A DNA stretch of 46,237 bases from Aporhodopirellula aestuarii (GTDB taxonomy: Bacteria > Planctomycetota > Planctomycetia > Pirellulales > Pirellulaceae), in assembly GCF_023701485.1 (NCBI RefSeq), contig NZ_JAMQBK010000066.1:1-46237 (forward strand), given 5' to 3'. Below the pieces are notes generated by a model. That model was not told the origin of the DNA. It did no database searches and saw only the letters and a program-made list of their open reading frames with translations. A program made the translations under genes and the position numbers. This document shows, piece after piece, positions 1-8,047 of the stretch (position 1 is its first letter; each line of letters starts with the position of its first letter).

Positions 1-166
1 TTCTATGTACCTGCTTAGCGAGCCACGCCGCTGACGCTTTGCTGTTTGGCGACGGACGATGCGTTTGGTAAGATCTTTCGAAGTTCCATACCTTTCGCTT
101 CGGTGCAAAACGGCGACGCAATCACCTTCCGCTGTGTGACATGGATCACTCGATTGGCTACCATAG

Positions 167-508
167 ATGACGGCAACTCCCGACGAGATCGAACGCCGAC
201 GCCAGATGGCGATGGACGCAATACGTCGCGCCCACGGTACCGCTGCAGGCGAACACAGTGCGACGCTTTTCGTTTCGCATCACCTGGACGAAATCGGAGA
301 AGCATTTTGGCTCAAACATTGCGGTGTTGCACACCCAGCACCGACTCAGGTTCTCGACATTCTCGTCCTGCAATCACACTGGGGCGAGGACGATGATGAT
401 GGCATCGACACCTTCGACTTTACATTGCCGGACGATGTCACGAACTACGTCATCAGCGTTGAATTCGATGACAATGGAAACGTTTCGGGCGTATCCATGG
501 AGAGCTGA
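167..508 (+). CDS. DUF2004-like small acidic protein
   Basis: 113-residue cytoplasmic protein with no signal peptide or membrane segment. The N-terminal half is helical and charged (ATPDEIERRRQMAMDAIRRA). The C-terminal half is acidic and beta-rich, with FTLPDDVTNYVISVEFDD near residues 84-101 and an ending of the type 'sGnVsgvsMES'. That C-terminal pattern resembles the DUF2004 family, whose function is unknown; some related small proteins sit among toxin-immunity genes. The ATG at 167 lacks a clear ribosome binding site. No toxin gene is visible next to it, so an immunity role is not supported here. The reading frame is convincing by composition; the family call is moderate. Confidence 0.6.
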   Translation: MTATPDEIERRRQMAMDAIRRAHGTAAGEHSATLFVSHHLDEIGEAFWLKHCGVAHPAPTQVLDILVLQSHWGEDDDDGIDTFDFTLPDDVTNYVISVEFDDNGNVSGVSMES

Positions 509-706
509 CCATCGAACTGCCGACCATTTTGTCGGCGACATGTCGGACAACCTGGGTTTTGCACGGAGGCCTTTGGCACACCTTCCACGTTTGGGGTCGC
601 GGGCTGTCCTTGGTACAATTTGGCGTAGTATCGACTCGTTCACGTCGTTGAGGCCGAAGTCGTAAACATGTTCCTGTATCTGCCATCCTGAGCAAGGAGA
701 AGAATC

Positions 707-934
707 GTGAACCAGCAAACAAATCCGCGTGGGCTCGCGATTCGCCACGCTGTATGGTGGGAGATGGTCGTCGTGCCACTTGAATTACTTGGTGTGGGTG
801 CTGGACTGTACCTCCTACTCATTGCGAATTGGTTTGTCCTTGGAAGTTTTTGGCTTATTGCAGTCTGTGCAACTTCTCTGATTGTGCGGCTGTCGCATTA
901 CAAGAGAATAGCCCCCATCATCCATGGCGAGTAA
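707..934 (+). CDS. Small two-helix membrane protein
   Basis: 75-residue protein starting at GTG. The start is decided by a strong ribosome binding site, AAGGAGA at 694-700, six bases before the GTG. It has two predicted membrane helices: one in the segment VVVPLELLGVGAGLYLLLIA (residues about 21-40), the other in WFVLGSFWLIAVCATSLIV. A short basic tail (RLSHYKRIAP) follows, probably cytoplasmic. No family recognised. It lies between two other small plus-strand genes with gaps of 198 and 97 bases, so an operon is possible but not shown. Confidence 0.6.
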   Translation: MNQQTNPRGLAIRHAVWWEMVVVPLELLGVGAGLYLLLIANWFVLGSFWLIAVCATSLIVRLSHYKRIAPIIHGE

Positions 935-1031
935 CGCCGCCTTACCGCCAGCCCGCGGCCGTTCGTTGGACTCAGTTCTGTAGCTAAGCGGTGTCGTAGC
1001 GAGATTCCGTTGTCCCCTCGAAGTCGTCTTA

Positions 1032-1622
1032 ATGAACCAGCGAGATCGCGTCGCAAAGCTTACGAAGACTGACTTCGCTGGTGCGTTCAAACTCGCTTGC
1101 TCAATCTCAGACGTTCGCGAACGAATTCAATCGTTTGGTTGGGTTGCACGCTACGCTCCAGCAGCCGAAGTCTCGCGTGTCATCGACCAAACAACCAAAT
1201 CAGCGGGCACATCGTCTGACTTTTACGTAGATACGATGGCTCTTGCATGGCCGTTGCGTGCGTTACATGAAACGGGACACGGCGAGCGAATTTCGTCATT
1301 ACTGACAACCGCCTTGCGGCTTTCAAGGGAGGTTCGCCCCACTGCCAGCCGCGCCGAAGCCATTGTGCTTCTTATTCACGCGGTGCTACCACACGGATTG
1401 CGAACGGCCGCCCCTGCCATCACGGCACTCAAGGCGACCGCCGCTGATTCTCACTGGCGTGTTGTCCGTGCCCTGGTCGATGTCGCCCTGCTGGTCAACG
1501 CGTTTGATCAGAAATCCGCGATAGAGATTGCGAACGTGATCCCAGTGGAACACAAACGAAAATCCGCGATTGATCGAATCTCCGGAGGTGAAACGCTCCA
1601 GCCCCGCCCGTTCTTCTGGTAG
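1032..1622 (+). CDS. Hypothetical helical protein
   Basis: 196-residue soluble protein, no signal peptide. The sequence is almost wholly alpha-helical with repeated amphipathic helices (for example SRAEAIVLLIHAVLPHGLR, and SHWRVVRALVDVALLVNAF near residues 143-161). This resembles HEAT-like helical repeats, but I cannot assign a family. No catalytic motif is visible. The start is the first ATG of the frame, without a strong ribosome binding site. Function unknown. Confidence 0.55.
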   Translation: MNQRDRVAKLTKTDFAGAFKLACSISDVRERIQSFGWVARYAPAAEVSRVIDQTTKSAGTSSDFYVDTMALAWPLRALHETGHGERISSLLTTALRLSREVRPTASRAEAIVLLIHAVLPHGLRTAAPAITALKATAADSHWRVVRALVDVALLVNAFDQKSAIEIANVIPVEHKRKSAIDRISGGETLQPRPFFW

Positions 1623-1862
1623 TCCCATTGTGGCAATCACCGGATAAGATGGTGAGACGCATAGGGCCTTCGGGGACACTGCCCTCGTTGGGCGACGCGA
1701 GCCGACGCCAGCACAAGGTTGCGTGGTTCGGAATCGCTCGCTTCGACCAGGGGCGGCAGCGTCTTGCTGCGTTGATAGTATCCTTCTGCGGGCCACGCAT
1801 CCTCGTTCTTTTCGTCGGTAGCGTTGGCAAAGTATTTCGATGGGCGAAGCGGAGAGCTGGTG

Positions 1863-2261
1863 ATGAACGACCGTCCAAGCAATGAGCTACGAGATGAGTT
1901 TTCGCCGTCCACGCCAGCGGTGACTTCGGAAACCGTTTTTCAAATATTGAGCACACACCGGGTCGTCATCGTGCATTTCTGGGCCATCTGGAATCTCGTC
2001 GACCGTACCATGGATTCACGGCTAATGGAGATTCGTGGTCGATTACCGATCGAGGTGCAGTATGCGTCCTGCAACGTCGACGCCCCATCGTGTTTTGAAC
2101 TTGCGAAATCTGTGGGGGTCTTGAATCTTCCTTGGCTCGCCGTGTTTGTAGGCGGGCGACATACCGGCAGTATTTGTGGGCTGCGCAATGCAGACCGACT
2201 CGCTCAGGAATTGCTCAGACTCATCTCTCGTGGTCCAGTTGATGAGTCGACAAGCGACTAG
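1863..2261 (+). CDS. Thioredoxin-fold protein lacking the CxxC pair
   Basis: 132 residues. The ATG at 1863 is preferred over the upstream in-frame ATG at 1824 because GGAGAG (1851-1856) lies six bases before it. Residues about 20-120 fit the thioredoxin fold: HRVVIVHFWAIW (beta strand plus the start of the active-site helix), a second strand around YASCNVDA, and a cis-proline loop at Pro90 (VLNLPWLAVFVGG). In thioredoxins the motif reads W-A-x-W-C-x-x-C. Here both active cysteines are replaced (Asn44 and Asp47 in WAIWNLVD), so it should not act as a dithiol oxidoreductase. A binding or scaffolding role is possible. Cys70 and Cys77 exist but not in the usual place. No signal peptide, so it is likely cytoplasmic. 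Confidence 0.65.
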   Translation: MNDRPSNELRDEFSPSTPAVTSETVFQILSTHRVVIVHFWAIWNLVDRTMDSRLMEIRGRLPIEVQYASCNVDAPSCFELAKSVGVLNLPWLAVFVGGRHTGSICGLRNADRLAQELLRLISRGPVDESTSD

Positions 2262-2300
2262 CTGTTTTTTCGCGTCAACGCCATTTGCCCATCCACGTAG

Positions 2301-2321
2301 GTCAGTCTCTCGGAGACTGAC
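2301..2321. repeat. Perfect palindrome GTCAGTCTC-TCG-GAGACTGAC
   Basis: A 9-bp perfect inverted repeat with a 3-base loop, 40 bases after the thioredoxin-like gene. No T-run follows on either strand, so it is not a classical terminator. It shares the GTCTC/GAGAC core with other hairpins in the window (2343-2363, 11895-11907). Confidence 0.7.
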
Positions 2322-2342
2322 ATGACGACGATGCCGTTGATT

Positions 2343-2363
2343 CCGAGTCTCAGAGAGCCTCGG
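2343..2363. repeat. Near-perfect palindrome with GTCTC-AGA-GAG core
   Basis: CCGAGTCTC, loop AGA, GAGCCTCGG: 9-bp arms with one mismatch, 21 bases after the previous palindrome. Same core as the hairpin at 11895-11907. Confidence 0.6.
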
Positions 2364-2525
2364 CGACGTGGTCGCATGCTCGTCAACGTGCGTTGGCCAA
2401 GCGATTACTCCACGTTAAGTGGAGCACTTCCGCAAACCTGCTGAGGTTCCCCACGCAGAATGGTCTATACGACGGGTATCGCGTGGACGGTTTACGAGCA
2501 GCGATGATCAACGTGACGCTGGCCG

Positions 2526-2699
2526 CTATTTTGACTTCCGCAGCTCGGCCGCTTCGTTTTCGAGGCTGGAAATTTCGGCTTCGAGTTCCGCCAGTTCGCT
2601 GGGGTCGTCAGCTTGCTCCTTCGAACCGGCCAGTCGCGGCCGCAAGGTTTGCAGTTTCTTGTTGATAACGTCCAGTCGCTTCTTCGCTTTCTTGTCCAT
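2526..2699 (-). CDS. Small charged coiled-coil-like protein
   Basis: 57 residues, starting at the ATG complementary to 2697-2699 with GAAGG a few bases upstream. This start is preferred over a longer frame that would run back into the transporter gene. The protein has a lysine/arginine-rich first half (DKKAKKRLDVINKKLQTLRPR), then an acidic amphipathic helix with heptad-like leucines (ELAELEAEISSLENEAAEL). It is predicted fully helical and soluble. It begins 35 bases after the transporter stop on the same strand, so it is probably the third gene of that operon. Function unknown; I infer a link with the transporter only from position. Confidence 0.6.
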   Translation of the reverse strand: MDKKAKKRLDVINKKLQTLRPRLAGSKEQADDPSELAELEAEISSLENEAAELRKSK

Positions 2700-2734
2700 A
2701 CCGCCTTCGATGTCTGTGCGTGGTTCCAGGATGC

Positions 2735-4399
2735 TTAAAACTCTAACAAGGCTATCACAAAATGGACAACTAAGACATACAACGTCGCCCACAATACTGT
2801 CGCGGTAATGCAGTGACTGACGTCGCTGGCCGATTGTTTCGGCGTGATGCCTTGATGGTAGGCGATTCCGGCGGTGCCGAAGCCGCACAACGTGTTTTTG
2901 AGCAGCACCCAGCCCCAGCCTTTGCCGAGCAAGAACCAACCGAGCACCGGGAGGCTGGATCCCCACGCGGCGTTGCCGAGCGAGTCAGGGGAAAGCGTGA
3001 TCGCGCGAAAGAAATGCTGGTTCCAGAAATGGATCCCGATCTCGGGGTAGCAAATCACAAACGTCATCCGGCTGATCCAGTGTGACGCTGTGAACGCGAG
3101 CCACTCGAGGATCGGTGTCGCGATCAGGAAAGCCCCCATGATCGGCACGAGCAGGTAGGCGGCGGCGCGGATTCCGAAGGTTTTTAATGCGTCGATTTGG
3201 CCACCGTATTGCTTCACACCCACGTCCGCCGCCACCGCCGCACCGCAACGAGCCGCGATCAAGACGGTAGCGAGTACCGGTACGAGGATGCGGTACAGGG
3301 CAAATCCGATCGAGGCGAGCAACTCGTCGATCAGGAGCGGCTGCGTGTACAAGCGAAAGGGCAGAAAACGGAGCGTGAAATAGGTCGTGGTGAATCCGAC
3401 GATCAAGCCGGCGATCACCAAATACAAACAGCCGGTCGGACCGCCCACGAGCGCGAGATAGTGCAGCAGAAATCGGCCCGCCCAACGAGGACGCGGCACA
3501 ACCGGCAACGAATCAAACGGCAATCGCACCGCGGCAATCAATGTACCACCCGTTGCACCAAAAAAGTCGGCGACACCCTTCCGCAAAACGGATCCGACTC
3601 GTTGCAGGCGACCCCGGCTAGAACTTCGTCCCTGTTCGCCGTCCTCAGAGATTTCTGCGTCGTCGGTTCGGGAGGGCAACGCGACCGCTTGCATGCGGTC
3701 GGGGATTTCACTCCACCGTTCTGGCGGAACTCGCGTGATCGTTTTTGCTTGCGAATCAAGCAATAAGACTTCGTCGGCGATCTTGAGCAGGCCCGCGTAA
3801 TCATGGGTGACCACGAGGCTGGTTCGGCCGAATCGGCTCTGCGTCTCTCGGATCAGCTCCGCAACTCGACGACCGGTAGCGGCATCGAGCCCCGAAGTGG
3901 GTTCGTCGTAGAGGATGATCTGAGGATCAGCGGCGAGGGTTCGCGCGATCGCCAGTCGCTGTTTTTGTCCCCCGCTAAGTGCGGCAACAGGTGGCGATGC
4001 GGGCACGCCGAGCAGTTCGAGCCACTGTGACGCCGTGTAGCGAGGCGGTAGCGCGCGATCGGCGCGATGATCAATCGCGAACTGCACGTTCGCTGTCGGA
4101 GTTAGCTCATCAAATAACGCGAATTGCTGGAAGACGATCCCGGTCCTGCCGCGTGAATGCGAATCCAACGGCACGTCACCGAGGCGGACGTTCCCTTCCC
4201 AATAAACAGGCGAATGCTGTCGCGGCAAGATTCCCGCGAGCAGACGCAACAGCACCGATTTGCCCGCACCACTGCCACCGACCAGGACGGTGATCTTGCC
4301 ACCGGGCACCGACACCGACACACCGCGTAACAGATCGTTACCAGCAGCGTTGACATTCAGATCGGAAATCTCAAGTGCGTCCTGCACCTCTTCGCTCAT
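2735..4399 (-). CDS. Fused MlaF-MlaE type lipid ABC transporter (ATPase + permease)
   Basis: 554 residues from the ATG at 4399, which overlaps the stop of the upstream hydrolase as ATGA; an upstream in-frame start exists but would run deep into that gene. Residues 1-235 are an ABC ATPase: Walker A GGSGAGKS (41-48), Q-loop VFQQF, signature LSGGQKQR (141-148), Walker B ILYDEP (162-167), switch histidine in VVTHD. After a linker rich in Ser/Arg/Asp, residues about 300-554 form an MlaE-type permease with about five membrane segments and the hallmark RCGAAVAADVG...QYGGQIDALKTFGI. MlaFEBD-like systems move phospholipids between the two membranes of diderm bacteria. Normally the ATPase and permease are separate proteins; here they are one chain. 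No MlaD (MCE) gene is next to it. Confidence 0.88.
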   Translation of the reverse strand: MSEEVQDALEISDLNVNAAGNDLLRGVSVSVPGGKITVLVGGSGAGKSVLLRLLAGILPRQHSPVYWEGNVRLGDVPLDSHSRGRTGIVFQQFALFDELTPTANVQFAIDHRADRALPPRYTASQWLELLGVPASPPVAALSGGQKQRLAIARTLAADPQIILYDEPTSGLDAATGRRVAELIRETQSRFGRTSLVVTHDYAGLLKIADEVLLLDSQAKTITRVPPERWSEIPDRMQAVALPSRTDDAEISEDGEQGRSSSRGRLQRVGSVLRKGVADFFGATGGTLIAAVRLPFDSLPVVPRPRWAGRFLLHYLALVGGPTGCLYLVIAGLIVGFTTTYFTLRFLPFRLYTQPLLIDELLASIGFALYRILVPVLATVLIAARCGAAVAADVGVKQYGGQIDALKTFGIRAAAYLLVPIMGAFLIATPILEWLAFTASHWISRMTFVICYPEIGIHFWNQHFFRAITLSPDSLGNAAWGSSLPVLGWFLLGKGWGWVLLKNTLCGFGTAGIAYHQGITPKQSASDVSHCITATVLWATLYVLVVHFVIALLEF

Positions 4400-5163
4400 G
4401 ACCGATCGTCCCGGCTGATGTAGCCGCCGAAGTGCTTCCAATATCCGCTGTGATGGGCAATCGCATTGAACTGGCTCGGCAACCGTTCACAAAGATCGTA
4501 GTTCACGATCCGCTCGGTCGGTAACGTTTCGGTCCCCTCGACGACGACTTTGCCAGTCCCAACCACTCGATCCCAGACCGGCGCGATTGAAAGAATCCGG
4601 TCGCGTGGCGAGTACAAATTGATCAAGCGGCCTCTGAATCGTTCGGTCAACGATTCCCAGCCTTGACGAGATGCCATCCCGCCCATCAACACAACGTCTT
4701 CGACACGCAGTCGGCAATCATCGATGGTCTCGAGAGCGGCCCGGGCGACGACGGTACCAAGCGAATGGCCGTACAAGTACAGCGGGCGACGATGGATACC
4801 GGGAATGTCACGCAGGAGTGCGGGCAGACGCTGACCGTCGCGCGCGGCACACCAATACCGATGCCGAAACTGCCCAGCACCCAAGACGAGGGCGCCGCCG
4901 GCGCATCCTGCAATCGATCCGATGCCGATCAACATCTTCCCCGTTCGCAGAGCGGGCACTCCCACTCGCACCCCACGGGCGATCACGCCAACGGAAGCTC
5001 CCGCCTCGGCCCACTTTCCCGCTGCCCAATGAACCGCATAGGTCGAACCGAGTAAACCTGCCGCTTCGATCGCCCCCGCATCCGGACGCGAACGGTACCC
5101 GGCGATGACCAAATGAATGGGCCCGCGGCTCGATTCGGTGATGGGATGCAAACGAACGGTCAT
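4396..5163 (-). CDS. Alpha/beta hydrolase, DUF726-like
   Basis: 255 residues from the ATG complementary to 5161-5163 (MTVRLHPITE); a longer frame reaching 5250 adds 29 residues with no clear start signal. The chain has a nucleophile elbow GHSLGT in LYLYGHSLGTVVARAAL, an acid candidate in LYSPRDRIL and a histidine candidate in IAHHSGYW, giving a complete Ser-Asp-His set. A Gly/Ala-rich hydrophobic stretch (MLIGIGSIAGCAGGALVLGAG) may be membrane-associated. The overall layout resembles DUF726 hydrolases, which are usually lipase/esterase-like. It is translationally coupled to the MlaFE fusion by a 4-base overlap, so a lipid substrate is a reasonable guess. Confidence 0.7.
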   Translation of the reverse strand: MTVRLHPITESSRGPIHLVIAGYRSRPDAGAIEAAGLLGSTYAVHWAAGKWAEAGASVGVIARGVRVGVPALRTGKMLIGIGSIAGCAGGALVLGAGQFRHRYWCAARDGQRLPALLRDIPGIHRRPLYLYGHSLGTVVARAALETIDDCRLRVEDVVLMGGMASRQGWESLTERFRGRLINLYSPRDRILSIAPVWDRVVGTGKVVVEGTETLPTERIVNYDLCERLPSQFNAIAHHSGYWKHFGGYISRDDRS

Positions 5164-5498
5164 GACGAAAAAGCGGTTTCCTGGTGAATGTGGGGGAGAA
5201 CTCAATTCTAACCGAGTCGGTTTCTCGGCCGCTACAAGAGTGCCCGCCACGACGAAAACGGTGCGTAAAAACGCTGGCGGACGCGACGTTAACGAGGCGT
5301 GGGTAAGCGGGTGGGTTCAATCCTCACCCCGATTCTTCGTTGACGCTTTTGGATCGGAATGTTTTGGGAAGCGGCGTTTCTGGCTATTCGATGAGACGTT
5401 CGCCGTCTTTGCATTACGAACGATGAAAAACCGAAGTTTTATGTGAGACCTCGAAAAACGCGGGCAAAAGGTTCTTAAACACTACTTGTGTCAATGAA
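5164..5498. other. Intergenic stretch with no convincing gene
   Basis: Between the hydrolase start and the phosphofructokinase terminator. Short frames exist but their composition is not protein-like. The part just upstream of 5163 should contain the promoter of the hydrolase-MlaFE operon; no clear -10/-35 could be picked. Confidence 0.4.
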
Positions 5499-5524
5499 AA
5501 ACGGCAGTGTCACCACTGCCGTTT
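5494..5524 (-). terminator. Rho-independent terminator of the phosphofructokinase gene
   Basis: Perfect 11-bp stem AAACGGCAGTG (5499-5509) / CACTGCCGTTT (5514-5524) with a 4-base loop. Read on the minus strand, the stem runs into a five-T tract. It lies 27 bases after the stop codon of the minus-strand gene. Confidence 0.88.
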
Positions 5525-5550
5525 CATGTCCTGAAGATGCCGGAACGTAC

Positions 5551-6840
5551 TCAGTTATCGACGCAGGCTTCGAGGAAGCGGGCGAGACGATGGAAGTCGG
5601 AGTTTTGCTCGATAAAGCGAACTTTGGTCACCAAAGTTTGCGGGTCGACGAGTTCGTCAAATGGAACGTAGTGCAAATCAAATTGCCCTGACGATGACAC
5701 CATGACACCGTTGAGTTTCTCTTCGACGAGGGCGCGATAGGCCCCGACCCCCAATTGCGAACCGAGGATCACGTCATAGGCGTGTGGCGGTGCACATCGG
5801 GCTTCGTAACCGAGTTGCAATCCGTTGACTTTCCGATGCTTGCCCGTGCGTTCGGTGTATCGCTCGGCGAGCAAGCGTGAGATCAATGCCGACAGGTTAA
5901 TCAGCGAGATGTTGATGTGGCCGTGGTCGTCTCGGGTGATGCCTTCGAGATACTTCGATGGCAAGAACTCGGCCATGCCTTCAGCGATCACGATTGTGCC
6001 GTAAGGCCGACCTTCTCGTTCCCGAGCCAGCATCATGTCGACCATCCGATCGATGACACGGTCGATCGCCATGACTTTGCGGGTCGCGCCACTGTCAGCG
6101 TTCACGACTTCTTCGTCCGCCAGTGCGCCGGTGATGTCTTCAACACTGAGCACCATACTGGCTTCGCCGGCGATGGCAGCGCCATAGGCCAACCATCCGG
6201 CGCTTCGGCCCATCGCTTCACAGAGGAAATACGCACGACCGGCGGCGGCGTCAAAGTTCAGGTTCCGGATTTCTTCGGCCAGCGTTTCGACGGCGGTGAA
6301 AAATCCAAACGTGAAGTCGATCCCCGAGTAATCGTTATCGATCGTCTTGGGCAAATGGACCACCGGGAATCTTCGGGCGTCGCCCGGCAAGTTGTCCTGA
6401 AACATTTTGAGTTTGTTTGCAGTCTTCAACGTGTCATCGCCACCGATGGAGATCAACGCGTCGATTTCGAGCGAGCACAAACCTTCATAAACTCTTCGCA
6501 GTGGTGCGACGAGTTCGGGATCCTTCAGGTGCGCAGGACTGTTGACATGTTTCCCTGGGTTGGTTCGGGCGGTTCCGATCATGATCCCGCGGCTGCTGCG
6601 GGCGTTGATTAGTGTGTCGTGAGTGAACCGGACGTAGTCTTCGCCTTCGGTGAGCGGCCCGGCAGCGGTGTATTCGGCCAATCGGCTATAACCATGTTTG
6701 ATCCCATATACCTGGGCGCCCTCTTCCAGGAAAGAGAACGCGGCCGTGCTAATCACAGCATTGGCCGCGGGTGCGGGACCGCCGGCGAACAGAATGGCGA
6801 CGCGTTTGATGTCGAGGTTATGATGAGCCAAATCAGGCAC
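5551..6840 (-). CDS. pfp: 6-phosphofructokinase, pyrophosphate-dependent type
   Basis: 429 residues, GTG start (complement of 6838-6840). Phosphorylates fructose 6-phosphate to the 1,6-bisphosphate, probably with pyrophosphate as donor, acting in cytoplasmic glycolysis in a reversible manner. Features: Gly-rich N-terminal motif FAGGPAPAANAVI (18-30); GGDDT (133-137), where the second Asp replaces the Gly of ATP-dependent enzymes and is the known marker of PPi use; substrate/catalytic motif PKTIDND (164-170); EAMGRSAGWLA (208-218) for sugar-phosphate binding. Length fits the 400-440 residue PPi-PFK group. Monocistronic, with its own terminator downstream. PPi use is inferred from the motif, not proven. 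Confidence 0.9.
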   Translation of the reverse strand: MPDLAHHNLDIKRVAILFAGGPAPAANAVISTAAFSFLEEGAQVYGIKHGYSRLAEYTAAGPLTEGEDYVRFTHDTLINARSSRGIMIGTARTNPGKHVNSPAHLKDPELVAPLRRVYEGLCSLEIDALISIGGDDTLKTANKLKMFQDNLPGDARRFPVVHLPKTIDNDYSGIDFTFGFFTAVETLAEEIRNLNFDAAAGRAYFLCEAMGRSAGWLAYGAAIAGEASMVLSVEDITGALADEEVVNADSGATRKVMAIDRVIDRMVDMMLAREREGRPYGTIVIAEGMAEFLPSKYLEGITRDDHGHINISLINLSALISRLLAERYTERTGKHRKVNGLQLGYEARCAPPHAYDVILGSQLGVGAYRALVEEKLNGVMVSSSGQFDLHYVPFDELVDPQTLVTKVRFIEQNSDFHRLARFLEACVDN

Positions 6841-6968
6841 GGCGTCACTTCGAGGTTGGAGGGAAATGGAGGGTTTTGGAGTTTGGCGTCCGAGATTCTA
6901 AGCATTTACGGACGCTCGCCAAGATATCCGATTTGCAGGGCGACCGGGGAACGCGTCAGAGTGCGAGG

Positions 6969-7925
6969 TTACAAGTTTCGCAAATACTCCACGCTCTGCA
7001 CGATTTCTTGAGCGGCCGTCTCGGCAGGCATGTTGGCGCGACCGACGACGAAGGGGCCGCGGTACGGAATGTCTTCGAGTTGACCGATCAGCGATGGGAA
7101 ATCTGCCGTGCCTTGACCGACCGGAACGGCGATACCACGCCCCGCAGACAAATCGAGGACCCCATCGACGGCGTTGACAATCCGGATTCGATCCTTCAAA
7201 GCCGCCACGGCATCCGAGACGCTGTGTCGATTGATGATCAATTGGCCGGGATTGAGAGCGACCGCGATATAGGCTTCGGAACTCATGTCGATCAGGCGAG
7301 CGAGGTGTTCGCCCGGTTCAGTACCGGTTTCAGCGGCAAAGAAGGATCCGACGCGAGCTCCGAATCGGCCGAGATCGTCGAGCACTTCGCGGAGCGTGTC
7401 CCAGCGAGGATCCACGGTCGCGTTGTGGGTTGGTGAGGTCGATTGGACGCCCGAAACCCAGGCCTGTGCTTCGCTGATGCTCAAACCTTCAGGAGGCAGC
7501 GCGGATGTGATCAGCGGCCCCCCCGCAGATGCCGAGGATTGTGTCTTCCCCGCGGTGCCCGGTTTTGGCGGGGGTGGTACGGGTCCGATCTGGTTGACAA
7601 CGAGCGGAGCCCCGAGCCGGTAGGCGGCCCGCATCGCCGTCTTGGTCGCCTCGATCCGGCGATCGAGATTTTCTAAATGATCGAATCCGTGCTGGGTGGG
7701 GAACCGAATCGATGCGATCTGCAAATTCAGATCATCCAGGATTTTCCGCAAGGTTCGCACAGCAGTATCCGATAACTCAGATACGTTCAAAACCCGTCGT
7801 CCGCATAATTCGACGCTGGTTGCGCCCGTTGACGCAACCCAACTTAGTACACGGCGCAGTGACGCAGCCGACGGATTGACGTTGCCGATCGAATCCACAC
7901 GCACGGCAATCTTAATCTCAGCCAA
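6969..7925 (-). CDS. Sugar phosphate isomerase/epimerase-like TIM-barrel protein
   Basis: 318 residues, TTG start supported by AGAGG eight bases upstream; there is no in-frame ATG until well inside the fold. The protein looks like the xylose isomerase-like (AP_endonuc_2) TIM barrel: strands at GATSVELCG (about 34-42), LQIASIRFP, APLVVNQIGP, VGSFFAAETG (about 213-222), YIAVALNPGQLI and RIRIVNAVD. Glu219 in AAETG and Asn245 in LNPG sit where metal-site residues occur in the family, but several usual Glu/His ligands are not obvious. A Pro/Gly/Ser-rich insert lies near residues 114-140. No signal peptide. It is divergent to the large exported protein. Substrate unknown. Confidence 0.72.
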   Translation of the reverse strand: MAEIKIAVRVDSIGNVNPSAASLRRVLSWVASTGATSVELCGRRVLNVSELSDTAVRTLRKILDDLNLQIASIRFPTQHGFDHLENLDRRIEATKTAMRAAYRLGAPLVVNQIGPVPPPPKPGTAGKTQSSASAGGPLITSALPPEGLSISEAQAWVSGVQSTSPTHNATVDPRWDTLREVLDDLGRFGARVGSFFAAETGTEPGEHLARLIDMSSEAYIAVALNPGQLIINRHSVSDAVAALKDRIRIVNAVDGVLDLSAGRGIAVPVGQGTADFPSLIGQLEDIPYRGPFVVGRANMPAETAAQEIVQSVEYLRNL

Positions 7926-8047
7926 TTTTGTCGCCTCTTTTCGTTTACAGACAGTTCTTCGTGACGCGTATGAAAATACGAGCCGATGTTGATCGCCGAT
8001 GGCGTCGCGGGGAAGTCTCCGCGGCTGTCCCGGTCGCGGCTGCGATC

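Noticed and set aside
935..1031. Possible integron attC-like site between small genes (a GTTGGAC fits GTTRRRY near 964)
   Set aside because: No matching inverse core RYYYAAC upstream and no paired arms; the small genes are not cassettes on this evidence.
1637..1912. 91-codon minus-strand frame overlapping the start of the thioredoxin-like gene
   Set aside because: It has fairly natural composition but overlaps a better gene, lacks a ribosome binding site and matches no family I know.
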